A DNA stretch of 64,000 bases from Porites lobata. Lineage: Eukaryota > Cnidaria > Anthozoa > Scleractinia > Poritidae. Position 1 is the first letter of the stretch; each line of letters opens with the position of its first letter. This document shows, one piece after another, positions 45,001 through 57,176 of the stretch. Under the pieces are notes generated by a model that saw only the letters and a program-made list of their open reading frames with translations, did not search any database and had not been told where the DNA came from. The stretch lies in the NCBI GenBank assembly GCA_942486035.1, contig CALNXK010000022.1, positions 1,618,001 through 1,682,000 of the forward strand, given 5' to 3'. Position numbers and translations under genes: made by a program.

Positions 45001-47680
45001 CTGAGGAATTTGCCTGCTAGAATTTCATTGTTGTTAGCTTACTGAAGGCAATAAAATGATTTTTGGTGGACAAATACGAAGGTTATACTCTTGTGTTGCA
45101 GAGGAATCTAACCAAAATAATCTTAACGCCAGTTAAAGGGTACAACTCCTGCAAGCCTTCCTTTAGGACTTTTAAACGCCTGAAGGGTTTCTATCAAAGT
45201 GCACTGGATTCAACATCATTGACTATACTCACCGTAAGTTTCAAATGCTCTTTCAGCATATCTGTCATATTATTCTGCGCTGTTAGTCGTGTTTAGCTGA
45301 AATCTGTTTACATTAAAAGTTGTCAGAGACAGTATTGTGTTGAAAAGTCTAGTATTCTCTTTTTCAGATCCGGTGACAGATTCATAGAAATCTTGACAGA
45401 CGCAGAGGAGAGCTAGAAATTCTCGCCTTTTCCTTATTGTTGGTAAATTAAGTTAGCGTGAGGCTGTCTCCAATTATCGTGTTTCAGGAATGTAAGTTTG
45501 GCTGTCTTTGAGGAGTAGTATAGACAGCTTCATGATATATCAGCAACTTAATAGGATATATAAATAGACGGTATTATAAGCTTTAGTGCCTGAAAACGTC
45601 TCTTTTAGCTAACAAGACGATAATTAAGAACTAGTGTTTGATATTGCAACTGATATTGTTGTGTCCATGCACATTTATGAACTCAAACGTCGGCCAAAGC
45701 GTACTTACAATCGAATATTTACTAAAAGACACCTAGACCGCGGACACCTCCCTACTATGGTCAGCGGTCAGTATAGTTGTGTATTGTGCGATATAGGTGT
45801 GTAATAGTGTAAGGTACCTTATGATATAATATTCGGTACATTATAATTCCCCATACATGACGTTCCTACCCTTTTAATTCTAATAGTGGTCAAAGAAAAA
45901 CTTAACAAAACAATTCAATTTCCTATGTATAAAATCCTAAGAAATCAACAGTACTACGGAAAAATCTTTCCAAAGCGGTTCCGTTTAAATGGTAACACCA
46001 TAGAATTTCATCACAGATTGTAAAAAGCTAGATGATTTTTCAGAATAACGTGCGGTAGGAGAATAATGGCATATACGTAGTCACAAGCAGGCACCGAGTC
46101 ATACAATCCGTACATTGGGTCGTTTCCCTACATACAGACGTCAATTCGCTATAAAACATGCAGCCATTTCAACTTCATCATGAAGTCGATTTGCCACAAA
46201 ACGGAAGTTGATTCGCTATGTAATGCAAACACTTTTGTCTGTTCCATTGGTGTCCGTATTGAGGGTGTTAGTAAAGGTAGAAGTTAAAGATAGCCATCAC
46301 GGTTGCTTTTAAAAGAAGGTGAAAAATCTGGCTCACTTACGTCGGATTCATTGGATCAATTAATATTTGAGAATGTTCACAAGATTTTTCAAACGGTTTT
46401 AATCAATAAGAAAAAAGCTAAAACATTTAGGCAGTTAAAATTATGGAAAATTGGAAATAATTGGATTTGGGGGTTGTTGAAAGCGACAGTATGAAGAGAA
46501 TAATTAGCAGACAAATACCAGATAGTCCACCAACTCAACAAGATGACCATGAGCTTATTAGCGGACCGTAAACTGCAGAGGGTTTATGTGTCATACCGTT
46601 TTTTTCCCGATTTTTTTTGTTTGTCGTGTAATTGATGAAATTCCACATTAGGAATTTTTACTAAAAAACATAAGACGATTGTAAGTACTTTCCGGTTTAT
46701 TGTTTTACCGGTTTCTGCCTGCCAAGCTCCACACTTTCCTATTGTTTTGAGCTTTTTTCATGCCCTAAATGTGACCATTTAAATGTATTCAACATACCGT
46801 AGGCTATTTTTAACGTAATGAAAAGCTAGTATACCGTTCAGTGCAAACCCGATTAACGAACCTCCAGGGAAAAGGAAACTGTTTTGAACAAGCGAGTGGT
46901 TTGAATTATCTTTCATTACCTTGGGTAGATTTGATCTAAAAATCATAAATAACAGCCAGAAGTTCTCACTACGCTCTACTACGTCTTACATGATGGGTGA
47001 AGTTAAAAGTTCTAGAAAAAGAAAAAAATGTGCGATTTTTCGAGAGGGTAATTGGAAATACATCGGCTAAAATTATAAAAGGCTTTAAAATTCCACTTCC
47101 TTCGCTCCTGGTTTTACCCTATATTTTCTTGATGTGATATTAGGAAACGGCCACTCAAGTGGATTCATCGAAAAAAAATTAATTTGCCAGTAACTTTTTC
47201 ATAATTAGAAGTTCTGTGGGGCAAACCTTATTTTATTTAATATACAATAGAAATATTCAGAAAGTGAGAATAACAAAAAGCGCACAGCACGTAAGTGACC
47301 CTTCCCTGAGGCAATCATTGGAAAGAATAAATCAAAGAAAATTTAATGTTGGACAACAACCGATTGAACATATCCACAAAAGAAAGTAAAACAATGAATT
47401 CTTTTATTTCGAAGTCTTTGTCACTGAATTTAACGTACTGTTTCGCGTCCCTTCAAAATTAAAATAGTATTGATGAAGTTTAACATCAGATACTGGTGGG
47501 CGAGACGTTGATCTGACCTTCAGAGCCCGAAGGAATTTTGTAAATTGGTTGGGCCAAACCCGTTTAAGCTTCATCAAAGATAACCAAAACAAGCAATTAA
47601 TGAGATAAACACTTAACATTTACGAGATGATTTAGCACAGAAAATAGTTACCGGATGCTCTGGATACAGGAACGCGCCAG
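42060..47680. other. Gene-free interval between the divergent ankyrin genes
   Basis: No exon recognised. Contents that can be named: a 43-bp tandem duplication (43098-43140 and 43141-43184, starting CCA(C/T)TTTCAATTCT), and a dispersed repeat at about 43383-43815 built from recurring words such as GTTGGGAGTTGTTG and CAAACGGA(T/C)(G/C)CAACA in both orientations. The rest is AT-rich with no signal I trust. Confidence 0.5.
43383..43815. repeat. Dispersed repeat of inverted TTGGGAGTTGTTG / CAACA words
   Basis: GGACGCAACAT near the left end and ATGTTGCGTCC near the right end are inverted, as are many internal words (CAACTCCCAACAA and its complement). It is probably a MITE whose exact ends I cannot set. 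Open frames on both strands here (up to 115 codons) are by-products of the repeat. Confidence 0.55.
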
Positions 47681-48415
47681 ATGGCGGAAAAGTCAGGATA
47701 CACAACCGGAGTAGATGATAACAGGGAAGAAATTTCAATCAAAACAAATCCTTCCGCAGAGTATGAAACTTTAGAAGCCGAAAAATCTCCTTCGTCATCA
47801 AGAGACGGTACTGACAAAATGATACCTGAGATACGCGTTCAACATTGGTGGGCGACCGGGTACAAAAAGCCTAACACATTTGATGTCCAACCAGTCGATA
47901 TGTGTTCCACTCTAGCTACAAAGACAGCGATTAAGATTTCTAACAGCAGTGTTGTAACAAGAAGAATAAGCGAAGAGAGTGCCCCTGATGGAAGCAAACT
48001 AAAGCCTGCCGAAAGGATGGAGAGGAGGAGAAAGCGAAGTTTTTCACTCGATCCGCAGATTTTACTTCAGTGGGCAGCGACGCACAATGACGTGGAAACG
48101 TTGAAAAATTTGTTGGAAACAACGAAAGTGGACGTAAATGAGCCAGGTGTAGATGGCTTTTATCCATTGCATCGAGCGGCGAGTACGGGTAGTTTGGAGT
48201 GCCTTCAGTACCTTGTAACGAAAGGCGCTCAGCTTGAAGTGCGCGACAAAGATGGCTCGTCACCACTAGATGCTGCGGTGAGTGAAGGTGAATTTGACTG
48301 TGCGAGATTTCTTATAGAGAAAGGAGCAAATATAAATCATATTCGTGATGGTTTTACAGACAAGGACCTGGTTAGAGTAGGAAGAAGGAACAGAGGAATG
48401 ACAAGTATATGGTGA
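47681..48415 (+). CDS. MYPT/PPP1R27-like three-ankyrin-repeat protein, long paralogue
   Basis: A single open exon of 244 residues starting MAEKSGYTTGVDDN. The first 115 residues are low in recognisable structure (Ser/Glu-rich, HWWATGYKKPNTFDV). A basic patch follows, RMERRRKRSFSLDPQILLQW (about 112-131), then three ankyrin repeats to about residue 222 and a short basic tail. From SLDPQ to DKDL I count about 17 differences in 109 positions against the minus-strand paralogue at 41553-42059, so duplication is clear. It differs from that copy by some 70 extra N-terminal residues. The RRxS-type serine next to the basic patch could be a kinase site; that is inference. The PP1-docking RVxF motif typical of relatives is not intact. 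Confidence 0.78.
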   Translation: MAEKSGYTTGVDDNREEISIKTNPSAEYETLEAEKSPSSSRDGTDKMIPEIRVQHWWATGYKKPNTFDVQPVDMCSTLATKTAIKISNSSVVTRRISEESAPDGSKLKPAERMERRRKRSFSLDPQILLQWAATHNDVETLKNLLETTKVDVNEPGVDGFYPLHRAASTGSLECLQYLVTKGAQLEVRDKDGSSPLDAAVSEGEFDCARFLIEKGANINHIRDGFTDKDLVRVGRRNRGMTSIW

Positions 48416-49902
48416 CAGAAAATTGGAAGGGTATAAACGTTTTGAGCTATACACGCGAGAATCTCAAAAGCACTGATGAAAAAGACGACTTTTAGTTTTG
48501 GTGAAGATTGCAACAGCAGGGAAACTCTGGGAATTGACTTGCTTCGTGTGAGGGGACATGTGTTAGATAATATCGGTGTTAACAAGTAAATCTATTGAGC
48601 AGTGCATGTCTTTGGTCAAGAATTGTTTGCGTATCTCATAAATCAAATTTAACAAGATCCAAATGGAATTACATTGCCCTCTGAGTAGTTCGCGAATTAC
48701 AATAGCATGTTATGCTCCAGTACAACTGCGTTAATGCTGACTTAAAAGCCGGAAATGTCCGTGAATAATCAAGATAACGACACGAATGGTTCAAAAGTGA
48801 GAAATGTTGACCATTTAAATCGTTTACAAGTGTTATTTGTTAATCGGATTTGTAATTTTCACTTGCAGTGGAACTATTAGCCCTTCGTTTTTCATATACG
48901 TTTTGCGGTGAAAATAACCGGCAAGACGATCTGTAAATAGAATGAAAAACCATAAATAACTGCAGCAAATTCTAGGGATCAGTCATCTGTGAAATAATAT
49001 CAACAGAAATTAAAAATGTTAAATTATCGAGGTTTGTACGATAACGTCTAAAACCAACAACTACTTCAATCAAGTGTAATTTGCCTCTCAGGGTGTGATA
49101 CAAATTCAATGTTCAACTTTTTAATTAAAACCATTCGGTTATCTGTCCCTTCTAACCCAAAGACGCGTATTTTGCGAAGTATTTAAATGTGTTGCATGAG
49201 ATTCCTGATTTCGATCTCCAGCTTTTAAAGCTCTGTTGACTGATCCACTGAGGACGTCAACTTGATTAACACGCCCTTGAGAGCGCTTATCAATAATAAA
49301 CACGCAATCTGAAAGAAATACTATATAGGCATCTTTATAAAATAATATTTCGTCTGACAGCTTGCATTTCTCCAATCGCGGTATATATTTCGCAAAAATT
49401 TTGCTGTAAACTTTCAAATAGCCTTATTTAATTAAATTCAAATAAAGTAATATCAGGCTGTTTACATTCATTAACGTAAAAAGGCTTATCTTCTTATTAC
49501 ATATCTTTTCTAATAAAGATCGGGCTGCGTGTCAGTAATCTAAAGAGAGAGATTTCGGTCTCGAACTAATGACGTCCACCCTGACGAGAAAGCTAATTAT
49601 CAAATTGCAGCCATAGTAGTTTTTCTGCCCTAGACAACAACGAATGCTCAGCTTCTAACAAAACAATCTACGAGTTTACGATTTTGACACCGTAATTAAG
49701 CACACCCCTTTCCCAGACTTCCTCAGAAAGACGTGTCCGTAGCACAGTCTTGTAAAATATTTGGGTTTTGCCCAATCTATTTTTGTCGACTGAGAGAACA
49801 GATAAAACAGGCGCAAGACACGAGTCTAAATGAGACAAACAGGCACCATAGTCCGAATATTTAAGCGCGGTATTACTAGGTTTTCTAAGGGGCCCACTTT
49901 CT
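48416..49902. other. Gene-free stretch
   Basis: No gene recognised. Minus-strand open frames near 49139-49417 have no family motif or splice context. Confidence 0.5.
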
Positions 49903-49906
49903 TTAA

Positions 49907-50110
49907 CCCTCAAAGCCTTAAGAGTGATGAGCGTCAAATTTCTCTTTGTAATATCACTGCTTTTTAAAACAGGGTGGTCATGAGAATTAAGGACATGATC
50001 ACACAAGATGAATCTAATTGATTCTTCAACAAATTCTCCCCACTTCTTCTATTGAAAACGCATAGGGATAACAAATGGGAATTTGAATTTTGATGTTAGA
50101 GTTTAAAGGG
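49907..50110. mobile_element. piggyBac-like MITE (TTAA flanks), copy B
   Basis: The 204-bp element begins CCCTCAAAGCC and ends GAGTTTAAAGGG, with TTAA immediately outside each end (49903-49906 and 50111-50114). Termini and size match the element at 8314-8526, but the interiors differ. No coding sequence; a minus-strand frame across it (49668-50006) is accidental. Confidence 0.65.
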
Positions 50111-50114
50111 TTAA

Positions 50115-51785
50115 CACTAAAACTGAGGAGCTGAGTCACAAAATTTTGAAAATTCAAACAGGAGAAATGCCACAAAACTGAGGGAAACATACAAATAACT
50201 GCTCAAGACATTAAAAGAAGGTCTACATCATACAACAAAATACAACAGAAGGCGCGGTTGGTGACTGAACTTGAAGAAGATTGAAACGCATTGCAATTGT
50301 GGTTTCTTGAAAACTGGTTTTCTTGTCGCTTGCTCCATACTTATCTGTCACTTTGGAGGTCAATTTAAATATAACTCAGCACCAAAATGATGTGACATTT
50401 TTTGGGGGGGCAGGGGGGGTTGCTCAATAAAAATCGATTAATCGCCCAATGTAAGGTAATCCAAGACAGTCGACTTGAATTCTGGATTACACGCTGTGGA
50501 TTCCGGACTCCAAGTACTGGATTTCGGATTTCAATCGTTAGCAGGATTCCGGATTCCTTGAGCTGAGTTCCCGGATTCCAAAGCCCTGAATTGCGGATTT
50601 AACAAGCAAATAATGTTATCATTTATTTTCACATATATTTGTTTTAACCTGATTGTGATCATGACCAAATTTGTCGCATTTATCTCCTCATTGCGATCTT
50701 AAAGTCTGCAATTTTTTGTAAACAATAAATAAAACACCACTTCTGTTGCTTTATAATACCTCTTTTTATAATGGGACTTCTACCACAACAGCTCCAAATG
50801 CAGATAGAAAGTCAACAGCATCAGCAACAACAACAACGGAACATGATTCAGCATCAACTGATGGCTATGACGCAGCAGTAACAACAGCAGCTGCAGTTGA
50901 TGTTTTCAAATGTTTATAAAGGTGACAATCAGCAGCAGCAAATGCTCGATTGCAAAATACTGTTGGTTCCATTCGCTATGATGGAGTCTTGATTTTCCCG
51001 CGCTTGCTAAATCACCTACTCCCGTTAAACGTATTCAGCCCCAGTACTCACGTACGCGTCCTGAGCGCTCGCGTAATGTTGCCAAAGCAGTCTAGATGTA
51101 CGTGTACTTAACAGAGATATTCTTAGTTATGAGAGTTCTGTGTTTGTAATATATACCACCAGTTCATTGATCAAAGAATACTCTAACCGCAGTAAATCAT
51201 ACATTTACTACAACGAGATATTCGTAAAGAGACGAGAGTTTTTTGACGACTTGAGAGTTCAGTAAGACATATACTTGACAAAAGATATTCTCACTTGAGA
51301 GTTCTTGAGATTCACTGTGTTTATCTCTACAGATAATGATTTTTGCTCATGGTTCTTCTCTCATCTTCAGGAAGCATGATAATTCTTTTCTTTTTTGACT
51401 TCGGGACTGCAATGAAAGCGGATGCTCAAACGTTTTAAATCTGTTTGCTTTCATGATTCCACACTGCATATATCATCGGTTTAATATCGTTGGCTATGAA
51501 GCAGCTTGAGCACGACATATCTTGAGACGATTAAAATAAAAATAATCTCGCAGATGCTTTAACATCCAACAGTTAAAACTGTTGCCGCTTGAAGGTAACC
51601 GTTATGTTGCCTGTGTGACACTCTCGTCCCATCCATGAAAAGCGCCTATTAACCGCAATGTTTGTAGCCTTCGACCGCTAAATATTGAGGCTAACGTTGA
51701 CAGCCGTAAAATAAATAGTCACAGACATTAAACCCCAGTATATTTAAATGTTCAAATTTACTTGCGCTTGTATTTTCCTAGCATT
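50115..51785 (+). other. Gene-free stretch with possible LTR-retrotransposon scraps
   Basis: About 50770-50980 reads LLPQQLQMQIESQQHQQQQQ, a stop, then more Gln, with a CAGCAACAA-type microsatellite. About 51030-51094 reads PVKRIQPQYSRTRPERSRNV then a stop, which recalls the basic end of gypsy-type Pol proteins. Neither is enough to name an element. About 50470-50600 is a GGATTCCGGA-rich repeat. Confidence 0.3.
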
Positions 51786-51789
51786 AACT

Positions 51790-52990
51790 TTATTCCATCG
51801 TTCATACAGAAACAAAAAAATCAGTAAAGCCAAAGCCAGGAGCTTATAAAGCCTGGAGTCAGATTGAAAGAAAAGACTGTATAGTGTACGCTACATTACA
51901 AATACTAAACAAGATACAAATCTAAGATTAAATAAGCTTACATGCATGTAGTCCCATAAAAGATACAAAACTAGTGACTAATAAACTGATTATAAGATAT
52001 AAAAAAGAGGACTGTAGGGTAAATTACAAAATTAATACTGAAACAAGATACAAAACGTAAGATTAAGTAAGCTTACAGGCATGTACTCCTATTAAAGATG
52101 CAAAAGTAGTGACAAATCAGATAAAGTAACAATATACCTATCAGAATCCTGCGCTAATTCAGTTCAGGCTTAGCTTACAAGGTAAAGTTTAGGGTTCTTT
52201 TTAAAGATAGTGTTAGTAAGGTTGTAACGCACAGTCAAGGGGATATCATTCCAAATAGTCGGGGCTTGAGAACTAACAGCAAATTGATACCTTAAGGGAA
52301 TTTTACGTAAGTTAAAACGAGAACGAATTGAAAATCATGAAAATCAAGATTAAGGTGGAGGAGCGAGAAAAGAGACGAAGGTAAAAGGCGATTGAAATGT
52401 GAGAATACAAAGCAAGAAAGATGGAATTTATTGAATGAATGAAGAGAATATTAAGCTTAATATTAAGCTTAGAGGAAAGAGGCTTAGAACGTGTTCGTGG
52501 TGGAGAAAAGGTGATAATACGAATGCTTTCTTTTGGAGTAGATAAAGAGGTTCAAGGTAGGAGGCATATGTAGATAACCAGATGAGATTACAATAGTTGA
52601 TGCAAGGTGGTAAAGGAGAATTACTTAAGGTTTTTAAATTGATCGAGGGTAAGAATCGTCTCGATTTAGAGAAAATTCCTATACCCTTAGCGACTTATGA
52701 CAGACGCTAGTGATGTGGGGTTTCCATGAAATGTTTTCATGAATGATAATTCCAAGACATTTATCTCCCTGCACCAGTGCTATAGGGGTGTGATTTATAA
52801 AGATGTTTAATTCTAAAGGATTAATCTTTTTACGCCGTGGATGGAAGATGATAAATTTAGACTTATCAGGGTGAACAGTGAGCTTGTTTGCATTAAACCA
52901 GGAGGAGACATAAGAAAGCTCTTGATTAAAATGTCCTTGGAAACACCGAAAAAAACTATGAAAAAATATGTTGCTAAGGCGCAATCATTT
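51790..52990 (-). mobile_element. LINE fragment: reverse-transcriptase C-terminus and 3' UTR
   Basis: On the minus strand from 52990: ELSYVSSWFNANKLTVHPDK, KFIIFHPRRKK, IALVQGDKCLGIIIHENISW and KPHITSVCHKSL, the post-catalytic block of CR1/RTE-type LINE reverse transcriptases (WFxxNKLxLN..KTK..., YLGxxxD..L.W..HI). After stops and frameshifts come NYCNLIWLSTYASYLEPLYLLQ and APTIWNDIPLTVRYNLTNT, the usual C-terminal NxWNxLP block. An AT-rich tail follows and ends near 51790 with GAATAAAGTT. The YxDD motif and everything upstream are lost. Confidence 0.75.
51875..52140. repeat. Tandem duplication (about 135 bp) inside the LINE 3' UTR
   Basis: Copies start at 51875 and 52010; both contain GACTGTA(T/G)(A/G)G, ACAAGATACAAA, TAAGATTAA(A/G)TAAGCTTACA and GCATGTA. 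They differ by about one base in eight. UTR duplications of this kind occur in many LINE families. Confidence 0.7.
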
Positions 52991-53159
52991 GTTGTAACAG
53001 ATAAAAGTTTCTTTGCCAACATTGTGAAAGATATATTAAATAGAGCTTTTCAGTTTGTAGGTTTAGGTGATATGTCTGTAGGTAAAGTAGAAGAGGTATC
53101 TAGCTCTAAGCCTTTTCAACTTAAGTGTTCACATCAATATCACACCCAGGTGCATCATG

Positions 53160-53432
53160 CTATGTTTGTGTCCAAAAAAAATACACCGACTTACATGTTT
53201 TTCTTCCCAAAGAGAGGTTTTGTACGTGAATGGCAAAGAAATAATTATAACTGGTTATTTTAATATAAATATGCTGATTGAAGAAAGTTCAAGGAAACAT
53301 CTCTTAGCGAAATGCCTTAAATGCATGCATTTTGACCAGCTGGTAACTGATATAACAAGACTGGTTAGTGGATCTTGTTTGGATCATGTTTATGCAAACA
53401 GGAGCAAGAACACTGTGGACGTGCTAGTGTAA
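53160..53432 (+). pseudogene. LINE endonuclease fragment
   Basis: The plus frame reads VNGKEIIITGYFNINMLIEE, KCMHFDQLVTDITRL and GSCLDHVYANRSKNT before a stop. This is the second half of an apurinic-type endonuclease: the GDFN motif reads GYFN, so a metal-binding Asp is lost, and the SLIDHIY motif reads CLDHVY. It abuts a LINE reverse-transcriptase fragment in the opposite orientation. Confidence 0.65.
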
Positions 53433-53594
53433 AATTATGCTCTCTCAAACCACCTGCAAACCTTTTGCGGTGCGGAAATATTATAAACTATCAGAGAAAA
53501 ATAAGGAAGGGTACTGTACAATTAAGTACCGAACATAAAAGGTATTGATAACACAGCAGTTAGTTAAACTCTAGCCAACTCCTCTTGGGACACT

Positions 53595-56517
53595 GTGTTT
53601 GACGATGACGGAAGAGATGAAATACTTGAATCACCAATCACTTTGTGCTGCGAGGGAGATGTTCTTGGTTGTCAGTATTCGCTGGGTTTATTAAGCATGT
53701 CTCGTTCTACGCGTAACTGTTGGGATGCTATGTTGCCGTGGCCCTCGACAAGTTTGGCTTCTTCTGCTGGATCCTCTACATCGACCGCTGCCCCGACAAC
53801 AATGTCCTTGCCTCCGTCGCTGGTTCAGCAGATCGTGGATGCGGTGAAGGCCTCATTAGCGGCAGAAAAAGTGGCGGATCAACCTCCTGTGGCCAGCATT
53901 TTGGGTGAATTACAGCCCATAACCGCATCCTCTACTGTGTAGGCTGTTGGGGGTGTTCCGAAGATCTAAGTTCTCGCTCATCACCGTTCGGCGCAAATTC
54001 CACCTTTATCATGCCTTTGGAACAGCAGAGTACGAACTTTATCCCTAACCCTCTTCTAGTTTTGCATCGACCTTTTTGTCATGGCCCCAGTTTTGCCCCG
54101 GTTCCCGCAAAACTCGTGGGCCAGATCGTCCCTAGGAAGTTCGTCGAGTTAAGCGACTTGTTACAAGCCAACATCGCTCAGTCGGAATCAGAACCAAAGC
54201 TGGTCTTTGATAGTCGTATGATCCTGACCAGCAATCCCAAGCGATCTCGCAAGAAAATTGATGACATTGTCACTTGGATGGAGGCTTTCTCCATTGTTGC
54301 AATCATGCTCACTTCTTATTGAGTCACTGATGGTCATTTGTTGTACATGATCTGTTTTATTGATTATTATTACTACTGCTATTACTAATTTTTATTATTT
54401 TCCTGTTCGATGTCTGGTTTTCCTTTGTAGGCAGTTTTCCCTAACCCTGGCCGAGCTCTTATCCTCGTTTCCGGGCATTCTGCCTCCGGTCTATGTGGTT
54501 ACTCCAATTCATTTGGACGAATTTGCACTGGACCTTGAGAACCACCCTAGCCAACCACAGTTGTCCTTCGTACTTAACGGTCTAAGCAAGGGGTTTGAGT
54601 GGGCTATAACTATCTGCGTATCCTAAATCTGCTTCTAGGAACAAGCCCTCCGCTTATGCACATCCAGATATCGTTGATGCTTATTTGGCAAACGAAGTCT
54701 CTATTGGGACAGTGGTCGGGCCCTCCCATTTGGTCGTCGATCTGCACCATACCTCTTTAATTCTGTAGCAGACACGGTGGAATGGATAATAAAAAATTCG
54801 CACCAGATCCAGGATTTACTGCACTGCTTTGATGACTTTATCACAGTGGGTCCCCATAATTCTCCCCTGTGTGCTCAGTACCTTGGCATCGTTAAACAAG
54901 TCTGTCACACTCTGGGCTTGCCTATTCATCCCTTTAAGTGTGTGGGGCCCTCTTCATTGATGGTGGTCCTGAGCATTGAATTAGATTTGGTGGCTTAAAT
55001 TGCTAGGCTCCTCACCGATACATTGGAAGCAGCTGGTCAGCTAACTCAGCAGTGGCGTCCCAGGAAATGGTGCAATCCTAGACAACTTGAATCACTGACC
55101 AGTCACCTTCAGCATGCTGTCTAATCTGGCCAAATCTTGTGTCGGATGATATATTTGTTGTGCTGCTTTCGTAAGGAAGACTACCCCATCCGCCTGAACT
55201 TACAGTTTTCCCTCGACGTTGAGTGGTGGCACACCTTCTTGTCTTCATGGAATGGTGTCAGTTCGTGGCTTTTTCCCGGTATGTCTCCTCTTCCTGACAT
55301 CGAAGTCGTTTCAGATGCATCTAGGTCTTTAGGGTTCTCAGCACACTTCGATGGCGCACGGTTCAGCAGTTCCCTGGCGGACCTGCTGAAACCTCAGTCT
55401 ATCACTTATAGGAAATATTCCTAGTTGTTCTTGCAGCTCAAGTGTGGGGAGCTCAGTGGCCTCGACAGCACATCTTGTTTCGTTGCGACAATGAAGCGGA
55501 GATGCACATCCTAAATTCTAGGACTTCCAAGGTCCCTGCTTTGATGCATTTGCTTCGAGATTTGGTATTGCCTGCAACCCGTTTCTCCTTCTCCTTTTCT
55601 GCCAAACATGTGCCTGGAGTTCACAATGAAATTGCTGATGCTCTGTCGTTTTCGTTGGCAGGTGTTCTGGCGCCTAGCACCTCAAGCAAACCCTCAGCCC
55701 ACGCCACTCCCGCAGCTGCTCCAGGTTCAGTTAACCTCTCGACTTTGCAGGAACGATGTGTCAGCTTCCTCCTTCATGGGCTAGCCACCTCTACCTACAA
55801 ATTCTACGCGTCAGCTCAGAGAAAATGTTACAAGTTCTGTGTCCAAGCTGGTAAGCTTCAGGCAAATGGTTCTCCGTGCCCTGCGGATGAATGGACTCTG
55901 TGCCTTTCAGCCACCTTCCTGGCTGATTCTCCAAGGGCGGCTTCCATCAAGGTCTACTTGTCAGCTGTTCATTCGCTCCACATAGAATATGGATTTCCTG
56001 ACTCTTTCCTTAATTTTCCTCGCCTGCAAAGAGTGGTGCGTGGTATTAAGTGTCTCCAAGGCTCTGCCTCGTCTGAACAGCCCCCCCATTACTGATTCAA
56101 TTATGTTGGTGATTTTATTCTTTTGATCTTGCACTGCCTGATCACTGCATGTTTTGGGCTGCCTTTACTCTGGCTTATTTTGGCTTCCTTCGAGCCTCAG
56201 AATTCACGGTCCCTAGTGCCAACAGCTTCCCGCCTTCGGACCATTTGACTCTTCAGGATCTTGCTTTAGACTCTTTATCTTCCCCACAGACCCTGCATGT
56301 TCAGATTAAGGCTTCTAAGACTGACCCTTTCCGAAAGGGAACTTCTATTTATATTGGCCTTGGAAAGTATCCTTTGTGCGCTATTCGTGCCGTGGTGTCC
56401 TATCTTACTGTAAGTGGGGATGGCCCTAGCCCCCTTTTCCAGCTTCAGTCGGGTCAGCCTCTGTCTCGTCAACTTTTCTCTGTTATTCTTAAGAGTATCC
56501 AATCATTAACCTGTTGA
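53595..56517 (+). mobile_element. Decayed DIRS-like tyrosine-recombinase retrotransposon
   Basis: Several frames in one orientation make up the order expected for DIRS elements. Gag-like: 53595-54322 (STSLASSAGSSTSTAAPT..., LVQQIVDAVKASLAAEK, PRKFVELSDLLQANIA). Reverse transcriptase: 54640-55000, with HPDIVDAYLANEVS, a deletion, then LLHCFDDFITVGP (the YxDD box as FDD) and FKCVGPSSLMVVLSIELD. RNase H: 55290-55680 (IEVVSDASRSLGFSAHFDG; FRCDNEAEMHILNSRTSK; HVPGVHNEIADALS). Tyrosine recombinase: 55690-56517 (STYKFYASAQRKCYKFC; FWAAFTLAYFGFLRASEF; IKASKTDPFRKG). Frames are broken by stops near 53940, 54320, 55000, 55424 and 56095. The recombinase ends before its HxxR and Tyr boxes. Terminal repeats were not found. 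Confidence 0.85.
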
Positions 56518-56519
56518 CA

Positions 56520-57176
56520 GAAAGAATAAAACTGAATTTACTTTTTAACTTTCAAATCTGAATTCAAATTTCGCACTAAGCCTGGGTTATCTTAACCCAG
56601 CTTTGAACAACCCGGCCTTGGTTAGCACCAATCAGCCTTCAAACTACAGGGCCCTGATGACACCACACCCCAGTTGCCTATCAATTCTCATTCATTTAGT
56701 CATGTACGTTTAATATTTCAGTGTTAGTCACTTTTGTACGTTTAATATCAGTGAGAGTATAGTAACGCTTGATTTATAAACACCAAAACGTCTTAACTGC
56801 ATTGACAAAGCAATTTTACAACTGTGAAGAAATACTGTACAACTCTCGTTATAATGGATGATTTACATCACTGACTCAGTGAATGAGCCAGTGGAACATT
56901 GCAGTTTCTTTAGCCCTTTTAATATTGGTTAAAAAAACGTATGGCAGAGGTTGTCTGCATTTTGACACAACAGACACAGTCTTGAACTCCTGTATTAACC
57001 TTTCACAAGAATAAGGTATGATTTGAGGTATCATTATTATGCTTTTCTTATCATCATCATCATTATTATTATTTAAAACAAGGGTGCTAAAACAGTTCTT
57101 ACACAGGTGCACCACGTTAGCCACTATTTTAGGTATATCACTTATAATTATTGGTCACGTTTTTGCAATGATTGTG
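56520..57176. other. Gene-free stretch after the DIRS-like element
   Basis: AT-rich with a small duplication (GTACGTTTAATAT twice near 56704 and 56737) and a (CAT)n/(ATT)n tract at about 57050-57075. No gene. Confidence 0.55.

Noticed and set aside
49668..50006. 112-codon minus-strand frame
   Set aside because: Overlaps the TTAA-flanked MITE; no recognisable domain.
52841..53263. 140-codon plus-strand frame
   Set aside because: First half is antisense to the LINE reverse-transcriptase fragment; the real plus-strand signal is the endonuclease frame from 53160.
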